From: Bacteroidota bacterium
Lineage (GTDB): Bacteria > Bacteroidota > Bacteroidia > Flavobacteriales > Flavobacteriaceae
Reading direction: 5' to 3'
Assembly: GCA_022562895.1 (NCBI GenBank)
Contig: JADFOK010000028.1
Location: 1 to 33,469, forward strand
Length of the DNA: 33,469 nt
A program made the position numbers and the translations under genes. Below, in pieces: positions 17,094-25,139 of the stretch (position 1 is the stretch's first letter; the number at the start of each line of letters is the position of its first letter). Under the pieces are notes generated by a model. The model ran no database searches. It worked only from the letters and a program-made list of their open reading frames with translations, and was not told the origin of the DNA.

Positions 17094-17246
17094 ATAAAAA
17101 AGATTCTTGAAGAAATACATTAGTAGCCCTCTTTGCTGGGATTATCTCAGATTTAACACTTAGATGTTCAATTAATATATGCATCTTATTTTCTTTAAAA
17201 TTAAAATAGGTTACTTTTATAATGAACAGTAATTTATTTTATTATT

Positions 17247-17765
17247 ATGAAAAAGATTTTAACAGCGCTATTAATCATAACCGTTATTTCTTGCCAATTT
17301 TCTAAAAATGAAGTAGTTAATAATTCTGATATCACTACAGTTTATTATTTTATCCGTCATGCAGAAAAAGATCGGAGCGATACATCACAAAAGGATCCTG
17401 AATTGACCAAAATAGGAATACAGCGGGCAAAAAATTGGGCCATTCTTTTTGAAAAGGTAGAATTTGATCAAATATTTTCAACAGATTATCGCAGAACACA
17501 ACAAACCGTTAAATATGTCTCAATTGAGCAAAAGGTTGCAGTACATTCATATGATCCTAATGATTTATTCAATGATGATTTTAAAACACTCACCGCAGGT
17601 AAAACTATTCTAATTGTAGGGCATAGCAATACAACACCAGAATTTGTAAATGCTATTTTGGGGATAGAAAAATTTCCTCACATAGCCGACTCTAACAATG
17701 CTAACTTATATATTGTATCTATAATTGATAACACCAAAACAGTGCAACTACTTACAGTAAATTGA
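17247..17765 (+). CDS. Histidine phosphatase family lipoprotein (SixA/phosphoglycerate mutase-like)
   Basis: This 172 aa protein has a lipoprotein signal, 'MKKILTALLIITVISC' (Cys16). The phosphatase signature R-H-A-E is at 37-40 in 'YYFIRHAEKDRS', with His38 as the phospho-acceptor. Tyr/Arg 'STDYRRTQQT' (about 78-87) gives the second phosphate-binding Arg. 'ILIVGHSNTTPEFVNAI' supplies the second catalytic His126. This matches the small SixA-like branch of the histidine phosphatase superfamily. The lipid anchor places it outside the cytosol, so it is unlikely to act on cytosolic phosphohistidine; the substrate is unknown. It is convergent with the next gene: its TGA and the opposite gene's stop together form TGATCA (17763-17768), leaving no gap. 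Confidence 0.87.
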   Translation: MKKILTALLIITVISCQFSKNEVVNNSDITTVYYFIRHAEKDRSDTSQKDPELTKIGIQRAKNWAILFEKVEFDQIFSTDYRRTQQTVKYVSIEQKVAVHSYDPNDLFNDDFKTLTAGKTILIVGHSNTTPEFVNAILGIEKFPHIADSNNANLYIVSIIDNTKTVQLLTVN

Positions 17766-18515
17766 TCATTTGCTCCCAGTAAGCACTACTCCCACACTTT
17801 CAGTTTCAATTTTAGAGAGCAATTTTAATTCTCCCTCTGTGAAAAGTCTATCTAAGTCTGTTAAGACAATATCAAGGTTGTCTGTTTTGTAATTATTGTA
17901 ATCCGCAAATCGTATTCCTTTCACTACTCTCACATTATATGCCTCACGAAACCGAATTCCACCTCCGTCTACAGCGTATTTATAGGCAAGATAATCAAGG
18001 GTAAATTTTTCTTTGTGGATCCAATAAACAAAGGTATCATCAAAATCAGTGCCCCCTCCTTCTTGTATAAAGCTTACTCCTATTTCATAATAGTTCTCTC
18101 CATTTATAGTGTCCTCACCAAGCAATTCTTTTCGAACCGATGGTACATTTAATCCAAAGGGTAACTGGGCAAAATAATGTACGGAGTTTACGCTATTACT
18201 AAACTTAATTGCCATAGAATCGGGTACAGCTATTAAAATTTCATTTTTAAAACGCTGAAATCCAGAATTTGATAATACATCACGTGTTATACCAGTAGAA
18301 TCGGTAGTGATACGTTCGAGTTGATATTCATTTCCTTTTCGTGTACTTACATAGCACTTATCCCGAAAAGTAAAATCTATATAAGCATTTTCACAATGGC
18401 CACTACAAGCAATATTAATTGCTTTATCAATTATAACTTGAGCGGTTAATGTTTCTTTTTCTTCCTTACAAGAAAAAAAAGTAATAAAGCAAATAAAAAA
18501 AGTTATTATCTTCAT
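17766..18515 (-). CDS. Putative lipoprotein, DUF6503-like
   Basis: The 249 aa product begins 'MKIITFFICFITFFSC' with a lipoprotein Cys at 16. The rest is a beta-rich soluble domain resembling the DUF6503 family of Bacteroidota ('NIACSGHCENAYIDFTFRDKCYVSTRKGNEYQLERI', 'YWIHKEKFTLDYLAYKY', 'GGIRFREAYNVRVVKGIRFADYNNY'); this assignment is from pattern memory. There are two nearby Cys (34 and 38, in 'ACSGHC') and a further Cys in 'RDKCYV'. The fold suggests a LolA/LppX-like lipid-binding shape, but I can show no ligand. A TAACTTTG -7 element lies 14 bp upstream. The gene is divergent from smpB and tail-to-tail with the phosphatase gene. Confidence 0.72.
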   Translation of the reverse strand: MKIITFFICFITFFSCKEEKETLTAQVIIDKAINIACSGHCENAYIDFTFRDKCYVSTRKGNEYQLERITTDSTGITRDVLSNSGFQRFKNEILIAVPDSMAIKFSNSVNSVHYFAQLPFGLNVPSVRKELLGEDTINGENYYEIGVSFIQEGGGTDFDDTFVYWIHKEKFTLDYLAYKYAVDGGGIRFREAYNVRVVKGIRFADYNNYKTDNLDIVLTDLDRLFTEGELKLLSKIETESVGVVLTGSK

Positions 18516-18528
18516 ACTAGAATTTTTT

Positions 18529-18536
18529 CAAAGTTA
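18529..18536 (-). promoter_or_regulatory. Candidate -7 element of the DUF6503-like lipoprotein gene
   Basis: The minus strand reads TAACTTTG, a full TAnnTTTG match, 14 bases before the ATG at 18515. A TTG lies further upstream but at 22 bases, longer than the usual 17-20 spacing. The predicted leader is very short. Confidence 0.42.
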
Positions 18537-18623
18537 ATCTATTAGTGCATACTTTTTGCAATTCCTTATAATTGGCGGTTTTTCAGAAAAGAAATTAATT
18601 TAAATAATACTACTTTTACCCCT

Positions 18624-19088
18624 ATGGCTTTTCAGAGAACAGTGAAAATTAAAAACCGAAAGGCTCGGTTTGAATATGAAATACTTGACAGATATAAAGC
18701 AGGGATTGTACTTCTTGGAACCGAAATAAAAGCTATAAGAGACAGTAAGGCCTCGATAGCAGAAAGCTTTTGTGAGTTCAATAACAGTGAATTATTTGTA
18801 ATTAATATGACCATACAAGAATACTCACATGCTTCTGGTTATAACCATAATCCAAAGAGAGAACGTAAATTATTACTCAATCGGAAAGAATTAAAAAAAC
18901 TTGAAAATGAGGTCAAAAACACTGGTCTTACAATAATTCCCCTTTTACTTTTCACCAACGCTAAAGGATTTGCAAAGTTAGAAATTGCGCTTTGCCGTGG
19001 TAAAAAGCAATACGATAAAAGAGAAACCATAAAAGATCGTGAAAGTAAACGTAGTCTTGCACGTATTAAAAAGTCTTTTAATAACTAA
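18624..19088 (+). CDS. smpB: SsrA-binding protein SmpB
   Basis: This small RNA-binding protein carries tmRNA to stalled ribosomes for trans-translation. At 154 aa it has the normal length. Hallmarks are 'VKIKNRKARFEYEILDRYKAGIVLLGTEIKAIRDSKASIAESFCEF' at the start, 'HNPKRERKLLLNRKELKKL' in the middle, and the basic tail 'RGKKQYDKRETIKDRESKRSLAR', which inserts in the mRNA channel. No ssrA gene is visible nearby. A TACTTTTA element (18611-18618) directly precedes the ATG. The next gene, pcm, is convergent, with 89 bases between and no clear hairpin. Confidence 0.98.
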   Translation: MAFQRTVKIKNRKARFEYEILDRYKAGIVLLGTEIKAIRDSKASIAESFCEFNNSELFVINMTIQEYSHASGYNHNPKRERKLLLNRKELKKLENEVKNTGLTIIPLLLFTNAKGFAKLEIALCRGKKQYDKRETIKDRESKRSLARIKKSFNN

Positions 19089-19177
19089 TTTTATCTTAAC
19101 TGACATTATTTTAAGAAAATTATTAAAAAGCTCTTTTATTCTGAGAAAAAATCAACCATACTGAAAATATTTAATAC

Positions 19178-19819
19178 CTAGTTCTTATCCTCTAAAAGGG
19201 GTACAAATCTATATTCACCATATTCATTTTTTTTAAACTTGTTTTCAGATGTTCGGGTAAATACAGTCATAATTTGCACATTTACACCAATTGGGATCAC
19301 AAGCCTCCCTCCTATTTTAAGTTGAGCCAGCAATGCTTTAGGTACATCAGGAGCTCCTGCGGTAACAACAATACCATCATAAGGAGCAGATTCTGGAAAT
19401 CCTTTGTAACCATCACCAAAAATTATCTTTTTAGGGCGATATCCTAATTTTGGTAAAAACAGATTTACTTTCTTGAAAAGCTCATTTTGTCGTTCAATAG
19501 TGTAAACTTTAAACCCCATTTCTAATAAAATAGCTGCTTGATACCCACTCCCTGTACCAATTTCCAGTACTTTTTTACCTTTTTGTACTTCGAGTAATTC
19601 AGTTTGACGGGCTACCGTATATGGCTGTGAAATGGTTTGGTCTGCAGCAATAGGAAATGGTTTGTCAACATAAGCGTGACCTTCAAAGCCGGAATCCATA
19701 AATAAATGCCTGGGAACTGTATTGATAGCATCTAAAACGCAGGTATCTTTAATTCCCTTTGCTATAAGTGTTTCCACTAATTTTTTTCGCATACCCTTAT
19801 GTGTAAAAGTATCTTTCAC
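19178..19819 (-). CDS. pcm: Protein-L-isoaspartate O-methyltransferase
   Basis: This enzyme methylates isoaspartate formed in ageing proteins, using S-adenosylmethionine, as the first step of repair. The 213 aa length matches the family (about 205-215). The substrate loop 'ADQTISQPYTVARQTELL' (60-77) holds the key Thr-Ile-Ser-Gln-Pro-Tyr. SAM motif I is 'VLEIGTGSGYQAAIL' (84-98). The post-motif acidic region 'VYTIERQNELFKK' and 'IIFGDGYKGFPESAPYDGIVVTAGAP' follow in proper order. There is no signal peptide, so it is cytosolic. It is divergent from the Gfo/Idh gene, with about 118 bases between starts. Confidence 0.97.
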   Translation of the reverse strand: MKDTFTHKGMRKKLVETLIAKGIKDTCVLDAINTVPRHLFMDSGFEGHAYVDKPFPIAADQTISQPYTVARQTELLEVQKGKKVLEIGTGSGYQAAILLEMGFKVYTIERQNELFKKVNLFLPKLGYRPKKIIFGDGYKGFPESAPYDGIVVTAGAPDVPKALLAQLKIGGRLVIPIGVNVQIMTVFTRTSENKFKKNEYGEYRFVPLLEDKN

Positions 19820-19913
19820 ATGTTAATTTTATGAATCACAAAGTAAGAAAAGAAATAGCCCTAATACAAGTGAAAGCCTAATCAATACACCGTGATTTTT
19901 GAATAAATACCAG

Positions 19914-19921
19914 TACATTTG
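19914..19921 (+). promoter_or_regulatory. Candidate -7 element of the 19938-26896 gene run
   Basis: TACATTTG matches TAnnTTTG and lies 16 bases before the chosen ATG at 19938. A TTTTTG run ends at 19901, only 12 bases upstream, so the -33 element is not at normal spacing. Confidence 0.38.
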
Positions 19922-19937
19922 TGGGAAAATTATTTTG

Positions 19938-20906
19938 ATGCTAAAAGCAGGAGTAATAGGTGCTGGTCATCTAGGAAAAATTCATCTAAAACTACTTGAT
20001 CAATCTTCTAAATATAAATTGATTGGGTTTTATGATGTTAGCCCAGAAGCTTCAGAAAAAATAACTAAAGAGTTTGGATACAAAAGATTCCTAACTATGA
20101 ATGAACTTATCGAAGCCTGTGATGTTGTAGATGTTGTAACTCCTACTCTTTATCATTTTGATTGTGCCAAAAAAGTGATCGAAGCGGGGAAACACCTTTT
20201 TATTGAGAAACCCATCACACATACCGTTGAAGAAGCTGTTACCATTAGAGAATTGGCCAAAAAACACAATGTGCGTGGTCAGGTAGGACATGTAGAGCGA
20301 TTTAATCCGGCTTTTATGGCAGCAAATAAGCAAATAAAGAATCCTATGTTCATCGAAACACATCGCTTATCCGAATTTAATCCTCGGGGTACAGATGTTT
20401 CAGTGGTTTTAGATTTAATGATACATGATATAGATGCCATTTTAAGTATTGTTGATTCTAATGTTAAAAATGTAATTTCTAGTGGCGTTTCTGTAATTAG
20501 TGAAACTCCCGATATTGCCAATGCACGTATTGAATTTGAAAACGGATGTGTTGCAAATCTAACTGCCAGTCGTATTTCATTGAAAAGCATGCGTAAAGCA
20601 CGATTTTTTCAAAAAGATGCTTATATCTCAGTAGATTTTCTTGAAAAAAAATGCGAGGTTGTTAAAATGAAAAATGCCCCTGAAAATCCCGATGATTTTG
20701 CTATGATCCTTACAAATGCTGAAGGGATAAAAAAACAAATTTATTTTGAAAATCCCAAAATAGATTCTAATAATGCCATTTTAGACGAATTAGAATCCTT
20801 TGCCGATGCTGTAAATAATGATACAACACCTATTGTTACGTTGGGTCAAGGTACTGAAGCCTTACGTGTGGCTATGCAGATAATTAAAAATTTTAAGAAA
20901 ATATAA
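19938..20906 (+). CDS. Gfo/Idh/MocA family NAD(P)-dependent oxidoreductase
   Basis: From ATG 19938 ('MLKAGVIGAGHLGKIHLKLL') it has 322 aa. A longer frame from 19899 adds 13 residues that do not belong to the domain. The Rossmann motif G-x-G-x-x-G is 'GVIGAGHLG'. 'DVVDVVTPTLYHFDCAKKVIEAGKHLFIEKPI' carries the family E-K-P motif that positions the nicotinamide and substrate. 'VLDLMIHDIDAI' carries the catalytic Asp/His pair. The substrate is not readable; family members oxidise sugars, inositols or biliverdin-like compounds. 13 bp separate it from the next gene, the first link of a tight plus-strand run to miaA. This pairing with a hydroxyacyl-CoA dehydrogenase seems usual in flavobacteria, by memory only. 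Confidence 0.92.
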   Translation: MLKAGVIGAGHLGKIHLKLLDQSSKYKLIGFYDVSPEASEKITKEFGYKRFLTMNELIEACDVVDVVTPTLYHFDCAKKVIEAGKHLFIEKPITHTVEEAVTIRELAKKHNVRGQVGHVERFNPAFMAANKQIKNPMFIETHRLSEFNPRGTDVSVVLDLMIHDIDAILSIVDSNVKNVISSGVSVISETPDIANARIEFENGCVANLTASRISLKSMRKARFFQKDAYISVDFLEKKCEVVKMKNAPENPDDFAMILTNAEGIKKQIYFENPKIDSNNAILDELESFADAVNNDTTPIVTLGQGTEALRVAMQIIKNFKKI

Positions 20907-20919
20907 ATTAAATAGACCT

Positions 20920-21807
20920 ATGAAAAATGTTGCTGTTATCGGAGCTGGAACTATGGGTAATGGAATAGCCCATACTTTTGCTCAATACGATTATAAAGTT
21001 CAACTCATTGATGTTTCTCAAGCCTATTTAGACAAGGGTATGGCTACCATTACAAAAAATCTTGACAGAATGGTTGCCAAGGAAAAAATAACTGAAGCTG
21101 ATAAAGAGCAAACCCTTAATAATATAACATCCTATACTCGTCTAGAAGAGGGAGTAGAATATGCAAGCCTGGTTGTAGAAGCTGCTACCGAGAACCTTGA
21201 CCTTAAACTTAAAATATTTAAAGACTTAGATGATTTTTGCCCTGAAGATACCATCTTAGCAAGCAACACGTCCTCTATTTCTATTACACAAATCGCTTCG
21301 ATAACAAAAAGGCCCGAAATGGTAATAGGAATGCACTTTATGAATCCAGTACCGATTATGAAATTGGTTGAAATAATAAAGGGATACAACACCAGCAAAA
21401 ATACCTGTTCTTTTGTAAAGGATATATCAAAAAAACTAAACAAAGTTCCCGTAGAAGTTAATGATTATCCCGGTTTTATTGCTAATCGTATTTTAATGCC
21501 AATGATTAATGAAGCTATTGAATCTTTATACAATGGAGTTGCGGGTGTAATTGAAATTGATACCGTTATGAAACTTGGAATGGCACATCCCATGGGACCA
21601 TTACAACTAGCCGACTTTATTGGCCTCGATGTTTGCCTATCCATCCTTGAAGTTATGAACAATGGTTTTAAAAATCCAAAATATGCGCCTTGTCCCTTAT
21701 TAGTAAATATGGTCATGGCCGGAAAATTAGGGGTTAAGAGTAAAGAAGGTTTTTACGATTATAGTGAAAACCACAAGGCTGAAAAAGTGGCAACAATGTT
21801 CAGTTAA
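20920..21807 (+). CDS. 3-hydroxyacyl-CoA (3-hydroxybutyryl-CoA) dehydrogenase
   Basis: This enzyme oxidises (S)-3-hydroxyacyl-CoA to 3-ketoacyl-CoA with NAD+, as in beta-oxidation or butanoate metabolism. The 295 aa protein starts with the Rossmann motif 'VAVIGAGTMGNGIAHTFAQ'. Catalytic His lies in 'VIGMHFMNPVPIMKLVEII', and the partner Glu in 'VVEAATENLDLKLKIFKDL'. 'VEVNDYPGFIANRILMPMINEAI' and 'MAHPMGPLQLADFIGLDVCLSILE' are the C-terminal dimerisation domain signatures. It is a single-domain (Hbd/PaaH-type) enzyme without a fused hydratase. Eight bases separate it from the DUF1015 gene, so it sits in an operon. Confidence 0.95.
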   Translation: MKNVAVIGAGTMGNGIAHTFAQYDYKVQLIDVSQAYLDKGMATITKNLDRMVAKEKITEADKEQTLNNITSYTRLEEGVEYASLVVEAATENLDLKLKIFKDLDDFCPEDTILASNTSSISITQIASITKRPEMVIGMHFMNPVPIMKLVEIIKGYNTSKNTCSFVKDISKKLNKVPVEVNDYPGFIANRILMPMINEAIESLYNGVAGVIEIDTVMKLGMAHPMGPLQLADFIGLDVCLSILEVMNNGFKNPKYAPCPLLVNMVMAGKLGVKSKEGFYDYSENHKAEKVATMFS

Positions 21808-21815
21808 TTATTAGT

Positions 21816-23054
21816 ATGGCCACCATTATCCCATTTAAAGCAGTACGTCCCACACGTGATAAGGTAAGTTTAATCGCTGCACGATCCTATGATGACTATA
21901 CCAGTAAAGAAAGAAACGCAAGGTTAAGAGATAATCCATATTCATTTTTACATATTGTAAACCCCGGTTATAAATACCAAAAAAAAATATCTGGAGAACG
22001 TCGCTATGCACTAGTTCGAAATCGGTATCAGGAATTTAAGGAAGATGGAATTTTTATACAGGATACAAAACCAAGTTATTACGTATATAAAATTGTGAAC
22101 CGCGATGGGCATGAATTTAATGGTATAATTGCGGGAGCTTCTACTTTTGATTACGAGAACGATGTAATTAAAAAACACGAAGATACAATCGAATTCAGAG
22201 AAAACATTTTTAAAGATTACCTCAAAGCAGTTGGTTTTAATGCTGAACCGGTACTACTCACCTACCCAGATAATGATGAATTGAAATCCATTATAGAAAA
22301 AATAATGAAAAAAAGATCAGAATATGAGTTTACCACAACCTATAGAGATACACATTATATTTGGATTGTAGATGATAAAGCAAAAGTTCATCAAATAAAT
22401 AGCCTGTTCAAAAATATAAGTACTCTATACATTGCAGACGGTCACCATCGTTCTGCATCATCCTGTTTATTAGCCAAAGATCTAGAAGAAGAAAACCCAG
22501 AGCATACCGGAAAAGAGGCTTATAATTTTTTCATGAGTTATTTAATTCCAGAAAGTAATCTGAAAATATACGAATTCAATAGACTTGTAAAAGATCTTAA
22601 TGGATTAAACAAAGAAGAATTTCTTATTCAACTAGACGAAGTTTTTCGTATTGAAGACAGAGGAAAAGAATATTATAAACCCTCTAAAAAACATCATTTT
22701 AGTATGTATCTAGAAGGGAGGTTTTATTCACTATATCTTCGGAAAGCTGAATATAAAATAATAAATGCCCTGGATGCATTGGATGTGCAAATTTTGTATG
22801 ACACTGTTCTTAAACCAATTTTGGGAATTGAAGATTTACGTAATGATAAGCGCATTAAATATGCACATGGAAAGAACGCCCTGGTTCAAGTAAAATCGAT
22901 TGTTGACTCGTGTGAGTATAAAGTGGGTTTTGGACTTTTACCGATTACCATTCAAGAGCTAAAAAATGTTGCTAACGAAGGGCTAACTATGCCCCCAAAA
23001 AGTACTTTTATTGAACCTAAACTCCGTAGTGGAATAACTATATATGAATTTTAA
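21816..23054 (+). CDS. DUF1015 family protein
   Basis: This 412 aa cytosolic protein of the DUF1015 family has no firmly known function. Typical features are 'IIPFKAVRPTRDKVSLIAARSYDDYT' at the start, 'NPYSFLHIVNPGY', 'ISGERRYALVRNRYQEFKEDGIFIQD', and the conserved 'LYIADGHHRSASSCLLA' block near residues 205-222. It ends 'LTMPPKSTFIEPKLRSGI', also typical. The D-G-H-H-R block looks like the D-G-x-H-R motif of ParB/SerK-like nucleotide-using folds, so a kinase-like role on a small metabolite such as serine is conceivable; this is inference. It lies 8 bp after the dehydrogenase gene and 3 bp before yggS, so all three are probably translated from one message. Confidence 0.9.
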   Translation: MATIIPFKAVRPTRDKVSLIAARSYDDYTSKERNARLRDNPYSFLHIVNPGYKYQKKISGERRYALVRNRYQEFKEDGIFIQDTKPSYYVYKIVNRDGHEFNGIIAGASTFDYENDVIKKHEDTIEFRENIFKDYLKAVGFNAEPVLLTYPDNDELKSIIEKIMKKRSEYEFTTTYRDTHYIWIVDDKAKVHQINSLFKNISTLYIADGHHRSASSCLLAKDLEEENPEHTGKEAYNFFMSYLIPESNLKIYEFNRLVKDLNGLNKEEFLIQLDEVFRIEDRGKEYYKPSKKHHFSMYLEGRFYSLYLRKAEYKIINALDALDVQILYDTVLKPILGIEDLRNDKRIKYAHGKNALVQVKSIVDSCEYKVGFGLLPITIQELKNVANEGLTMPPKSTFIEPKLRSGITIYEF

Positions 23055-23057
23055 GGT

Positions 23058-23714
23058 ATGAGCATTTCCAAAAAATTAATCAATATAAAAGCCACTCTTC
23101 CTAAAAACGTAAGCTTAGTTGCTGTAACAAAAACTAAAACCATAAATGAGATTATGGAAGCCTATGATTCTGGACATCGCTTATTAGGGGAAAATAAAAT
23201 TCAAGAAATGGTTGCCAAGTGGTCGGCCTTGCCAAAAGATATAAAATGGCATATGATTGGTCACATTCAACGAAATAAGGTAAAATATATGGCCCCTTTT
23301 GTTAGTTTAATACATGCTGTAGATAGTTTAAAACTAATAATAGAAATAAACAAACAAGCCTTGAAAAATCAACGAGTTATAGATTGCTTGCTCCAAATAA
23401 AGATAGCTTCAGAAGAAAGTAAGTTTGGTATGAGTGAAAATGATGCTTTAATATTACTAGCTACTGAAGATATTAAAGAACTTCAGAATATTCGTATCAT
23501 TGGTTTAATGGGAATGGCTACTTTTACAAATAACTCAAATCAGATTTCAAAAGAATTTCAAAATCTAAAAATCTTTTATGATACATTGAAAGAGACCCGC
23601 CATTTTACGACTCTATCTATAGGAATGAGTGATGACTACCCTATTGCTTTAGTTAATGGAAGTACAATGGTTCGTGTAGGAAGTGCAATTTTTGGTAACC
23701 GTAATTATAGTTAA
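23058..23714 (+). CDS. YggS family pyridoxal phosphate-binding protein (PLP homeostasis)
   Basis: This PLP-binding TIM-barrel protein without known catalysis buffers pyridoxal phosphate and affects amino-acid pools (YggS/PLPBP/PROSC). The 218 aa sequence shows 'NVSLVAVTKTKT' with PLP Lys25, then 'RLLGENKIQEMVAKWSAL', 'IKWHMIGHIQRNKVKYM', 'KFGMSENDA', 'IIGLMGMATF' and 'LSIGMSDDYPIALVNGSTMVRVGSAIFG'. The last is the phosphate-binding Gly/Ser-x-x-Arg region. Length is near the usual 220-235. It is 3 bp after the DUF1015 gene and 6 bp before the next TTG start, so it is deep within an operon. Confidence 0.95.
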   Translation: MSISKKLINIKATLPKNVSLVAVTKTKTINEIMEAYDSGHRLLGENKIQEMVAKWSALPKDIKWHMIGHIQRNKVKYMAPFVSLIHAVDSLKLIIEINKQALKNQRVIDCLLQIKIASEESKFGMSENDALILLATEDIKELQNIRIIGLMGMATFTNNSNQISKEFQNLKIFYDTLKETRHFTTLSIGMSDDYPIALVNGSTMVRVGSAIFGNRNYS

Positions 23715-23720
23715 AAGAAT

Positions 23721-25088
23721 TTGTACGCAATATTAGACATAGAAACCACAGGAGGAAAATACAACGAAGAAGGTATTACCGAGATCGCTATATATCGTTT
23801 TGACGGACGTAAAATTGTAGATCAATTTTTCAGTTTGGTTAACCCCGAACGAGATATTCAGTCTTTTGTAGTAAATCTTACAGGAATCAATAATGAAATG
23901 CTACAAAATGCACCCAAATTTCATGAAGTAGCAAAACGTATTATAGAAATAACGAAGGGTTGTACTATAGTGGCACATAATGCTCAATTTGATAATCGCA
24001 TATTAACTACTGAATTTGACCGTTTAGGCTATTCTTTTGACAAAAATTTTCTGTGTACGGTAGAGCTTTCAAAAAAACTTATTCCGAATTTAGCATCGTA
24101 TAGTCTTGGAAAATTAATGCGTTCACTAGGAATACCCATTAGTGATCGCCATCGTGCACAAGGAGATGCCAAAGCAACTCTTATGTTGTTTAAAATATTA
24201 CTGGAAAAAGATACTTCAAAGAAAATAATTCAAGAAACAGTAAAAAAAGATCCAAAGCGACAATTAGAACCTAAACTAATCGATATCATCGAAAGTACAC
24301 CTTCCATTATAGGAGTGTATTATATACATAAAAAGAATGGCTCTATTATTTACATTGGAAAAAGTAAAAATATTAAAAAAAGACTGTTACAACATTTTAC
24401 TAATGACAACCGAAAATCGAAAAAAATTCAATTAGAAGTTGATTCGGTTACTTATGAGGAAACCGGAAACGATCTTATAGCCCAGCTTAAAGAAAGTGAA
24501 GAGATAAAGCAAAATAAACCTATATTTAATCATGCATTGAAAAGAACACTTTATGAGTATCAGCTATCATCATTTAAGGATACTAATGGATATATTAATT
24601 TAAAAATTGAAAAAGCTGATGAACGTAATAAGGCTGTTATTACTTTTTCTAATTACCAGCAGGCAAAATTGTTTTTATTTAAAATTACTGAGGAGTTCCG
24701 GCTATGTCAAAAATTAAATGGCATACATAAAACTACAAGTAGCTGCTTTTTATATAGTATAAAACAATGTAACGGAGCCTGTATAGGGGATGAATCCCCA
24801 AAAGTCTATAACAAGCGTCTGCTAGATTTTATCGAGAAGAATAGTTACAAAAATCAAAGTATACTCATAATAGACAGAGGAAGAGATATAGATGAGCGTT
24901 CTGTAATTTTTATTGAAGATGGCATATATAAAGGTTATGGCTTTTACAATTTAAATTATCAAATAAATAACCCTGAAGTTTTAAAGTCTATTATTACACC
25001 CATGCCAGATAATCGGGATGCACAACATATTTTACAAGTATATTTGCGGAAAAATAAAGTCCTAAAAATTGTAAAATTAAAACAGTAA
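23721..25088 (+). CDS. DnaQ-like 3'-5' exonuclease fused to UvrC N-terminal (GIY-YIG plus cysteine cluster) region
   Basis: The gene starts at TTG 23721 ('MYAILDIETTGGKYNEEG') and encodes 455 aa. Residues 1-165 form a DEDDh exonuclease: ExoI 'DIETTG' (Asp6, Glu8), ExoII 'VAHNAQFDNRIL' (Asp91), ExoIII 'HRAQGDAKAT' (His144, Asp149). Residues about 190-275 form a GIY-YIG nuclease: 'IIGVYYIHKKNGSIIYIGKSKNIKKRLLQHF' with the metal-binding Glu probably Glu258 in 'AQLKESEEIKQNKPIFN'. Residues 329-354 carry four Cys spaced 12, 7 and 3, very like the UvrC cysteine cluster. The UvrB-binding UVR motif, RNase H-like Endo V domain and HhH of full UvrC are absent. This fusion type exists in other bacteria. 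It probably acts in DNA repair or nucleic-acid trimming; the partner is unknown. Confidence 0.88.
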   Translation: MYAILDIETTGGKYNEEGITEIAIYRFDGRKIVDQFFSLVNPERDIQSFVVNLTGINNEMLQNAPKFHEVAKRIIEITKGCTIVAHNAQFDNRILTTEFDRLGYSFDKNFLCTVELSKKLIPNLASYSLGKLMRSLGIPISDRHRAQGDAKATLMLFKILLEKDTSKKIIQETVKKDPKRQLEPKLIDIIESTPSIIGVYYIHKKNGSIIYIGKSKNIKKRLLQHFTNDNRKSKKIQLEVDSVTYEETGNDLIAQLKESEEIKQNKPIFNHALKRTLYEYQLSSFKDTNGYINLKIEKADERNKAVITFSNYQQAKLFLFKITEEFRLCQKLNGIHKTTSSCFLYSIKQCNGACIGDESPKVYNKRLLDFIEKNSYKNQSILIIDRGRDIDERSVIFIEDGIYKGYGFYNLNYQINNPEVLKSIITPMPDNRDAQHILQVYLRKNKVLKIVKLKQ

Positions 25089-25139
25089 TGTCTAAGTAAA
25101 GAAACTTGATTAACTTTATAATCTATTAAAAATAAAATA

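Noticed and set aside
17158..17195. AGATG...CATCT inverted repeat with a T-rich tail between tetR and the phosphatase gene
   Set aside because: Only 5 bp with a 15-base AT-rich loop; too weak to support a terminator call.
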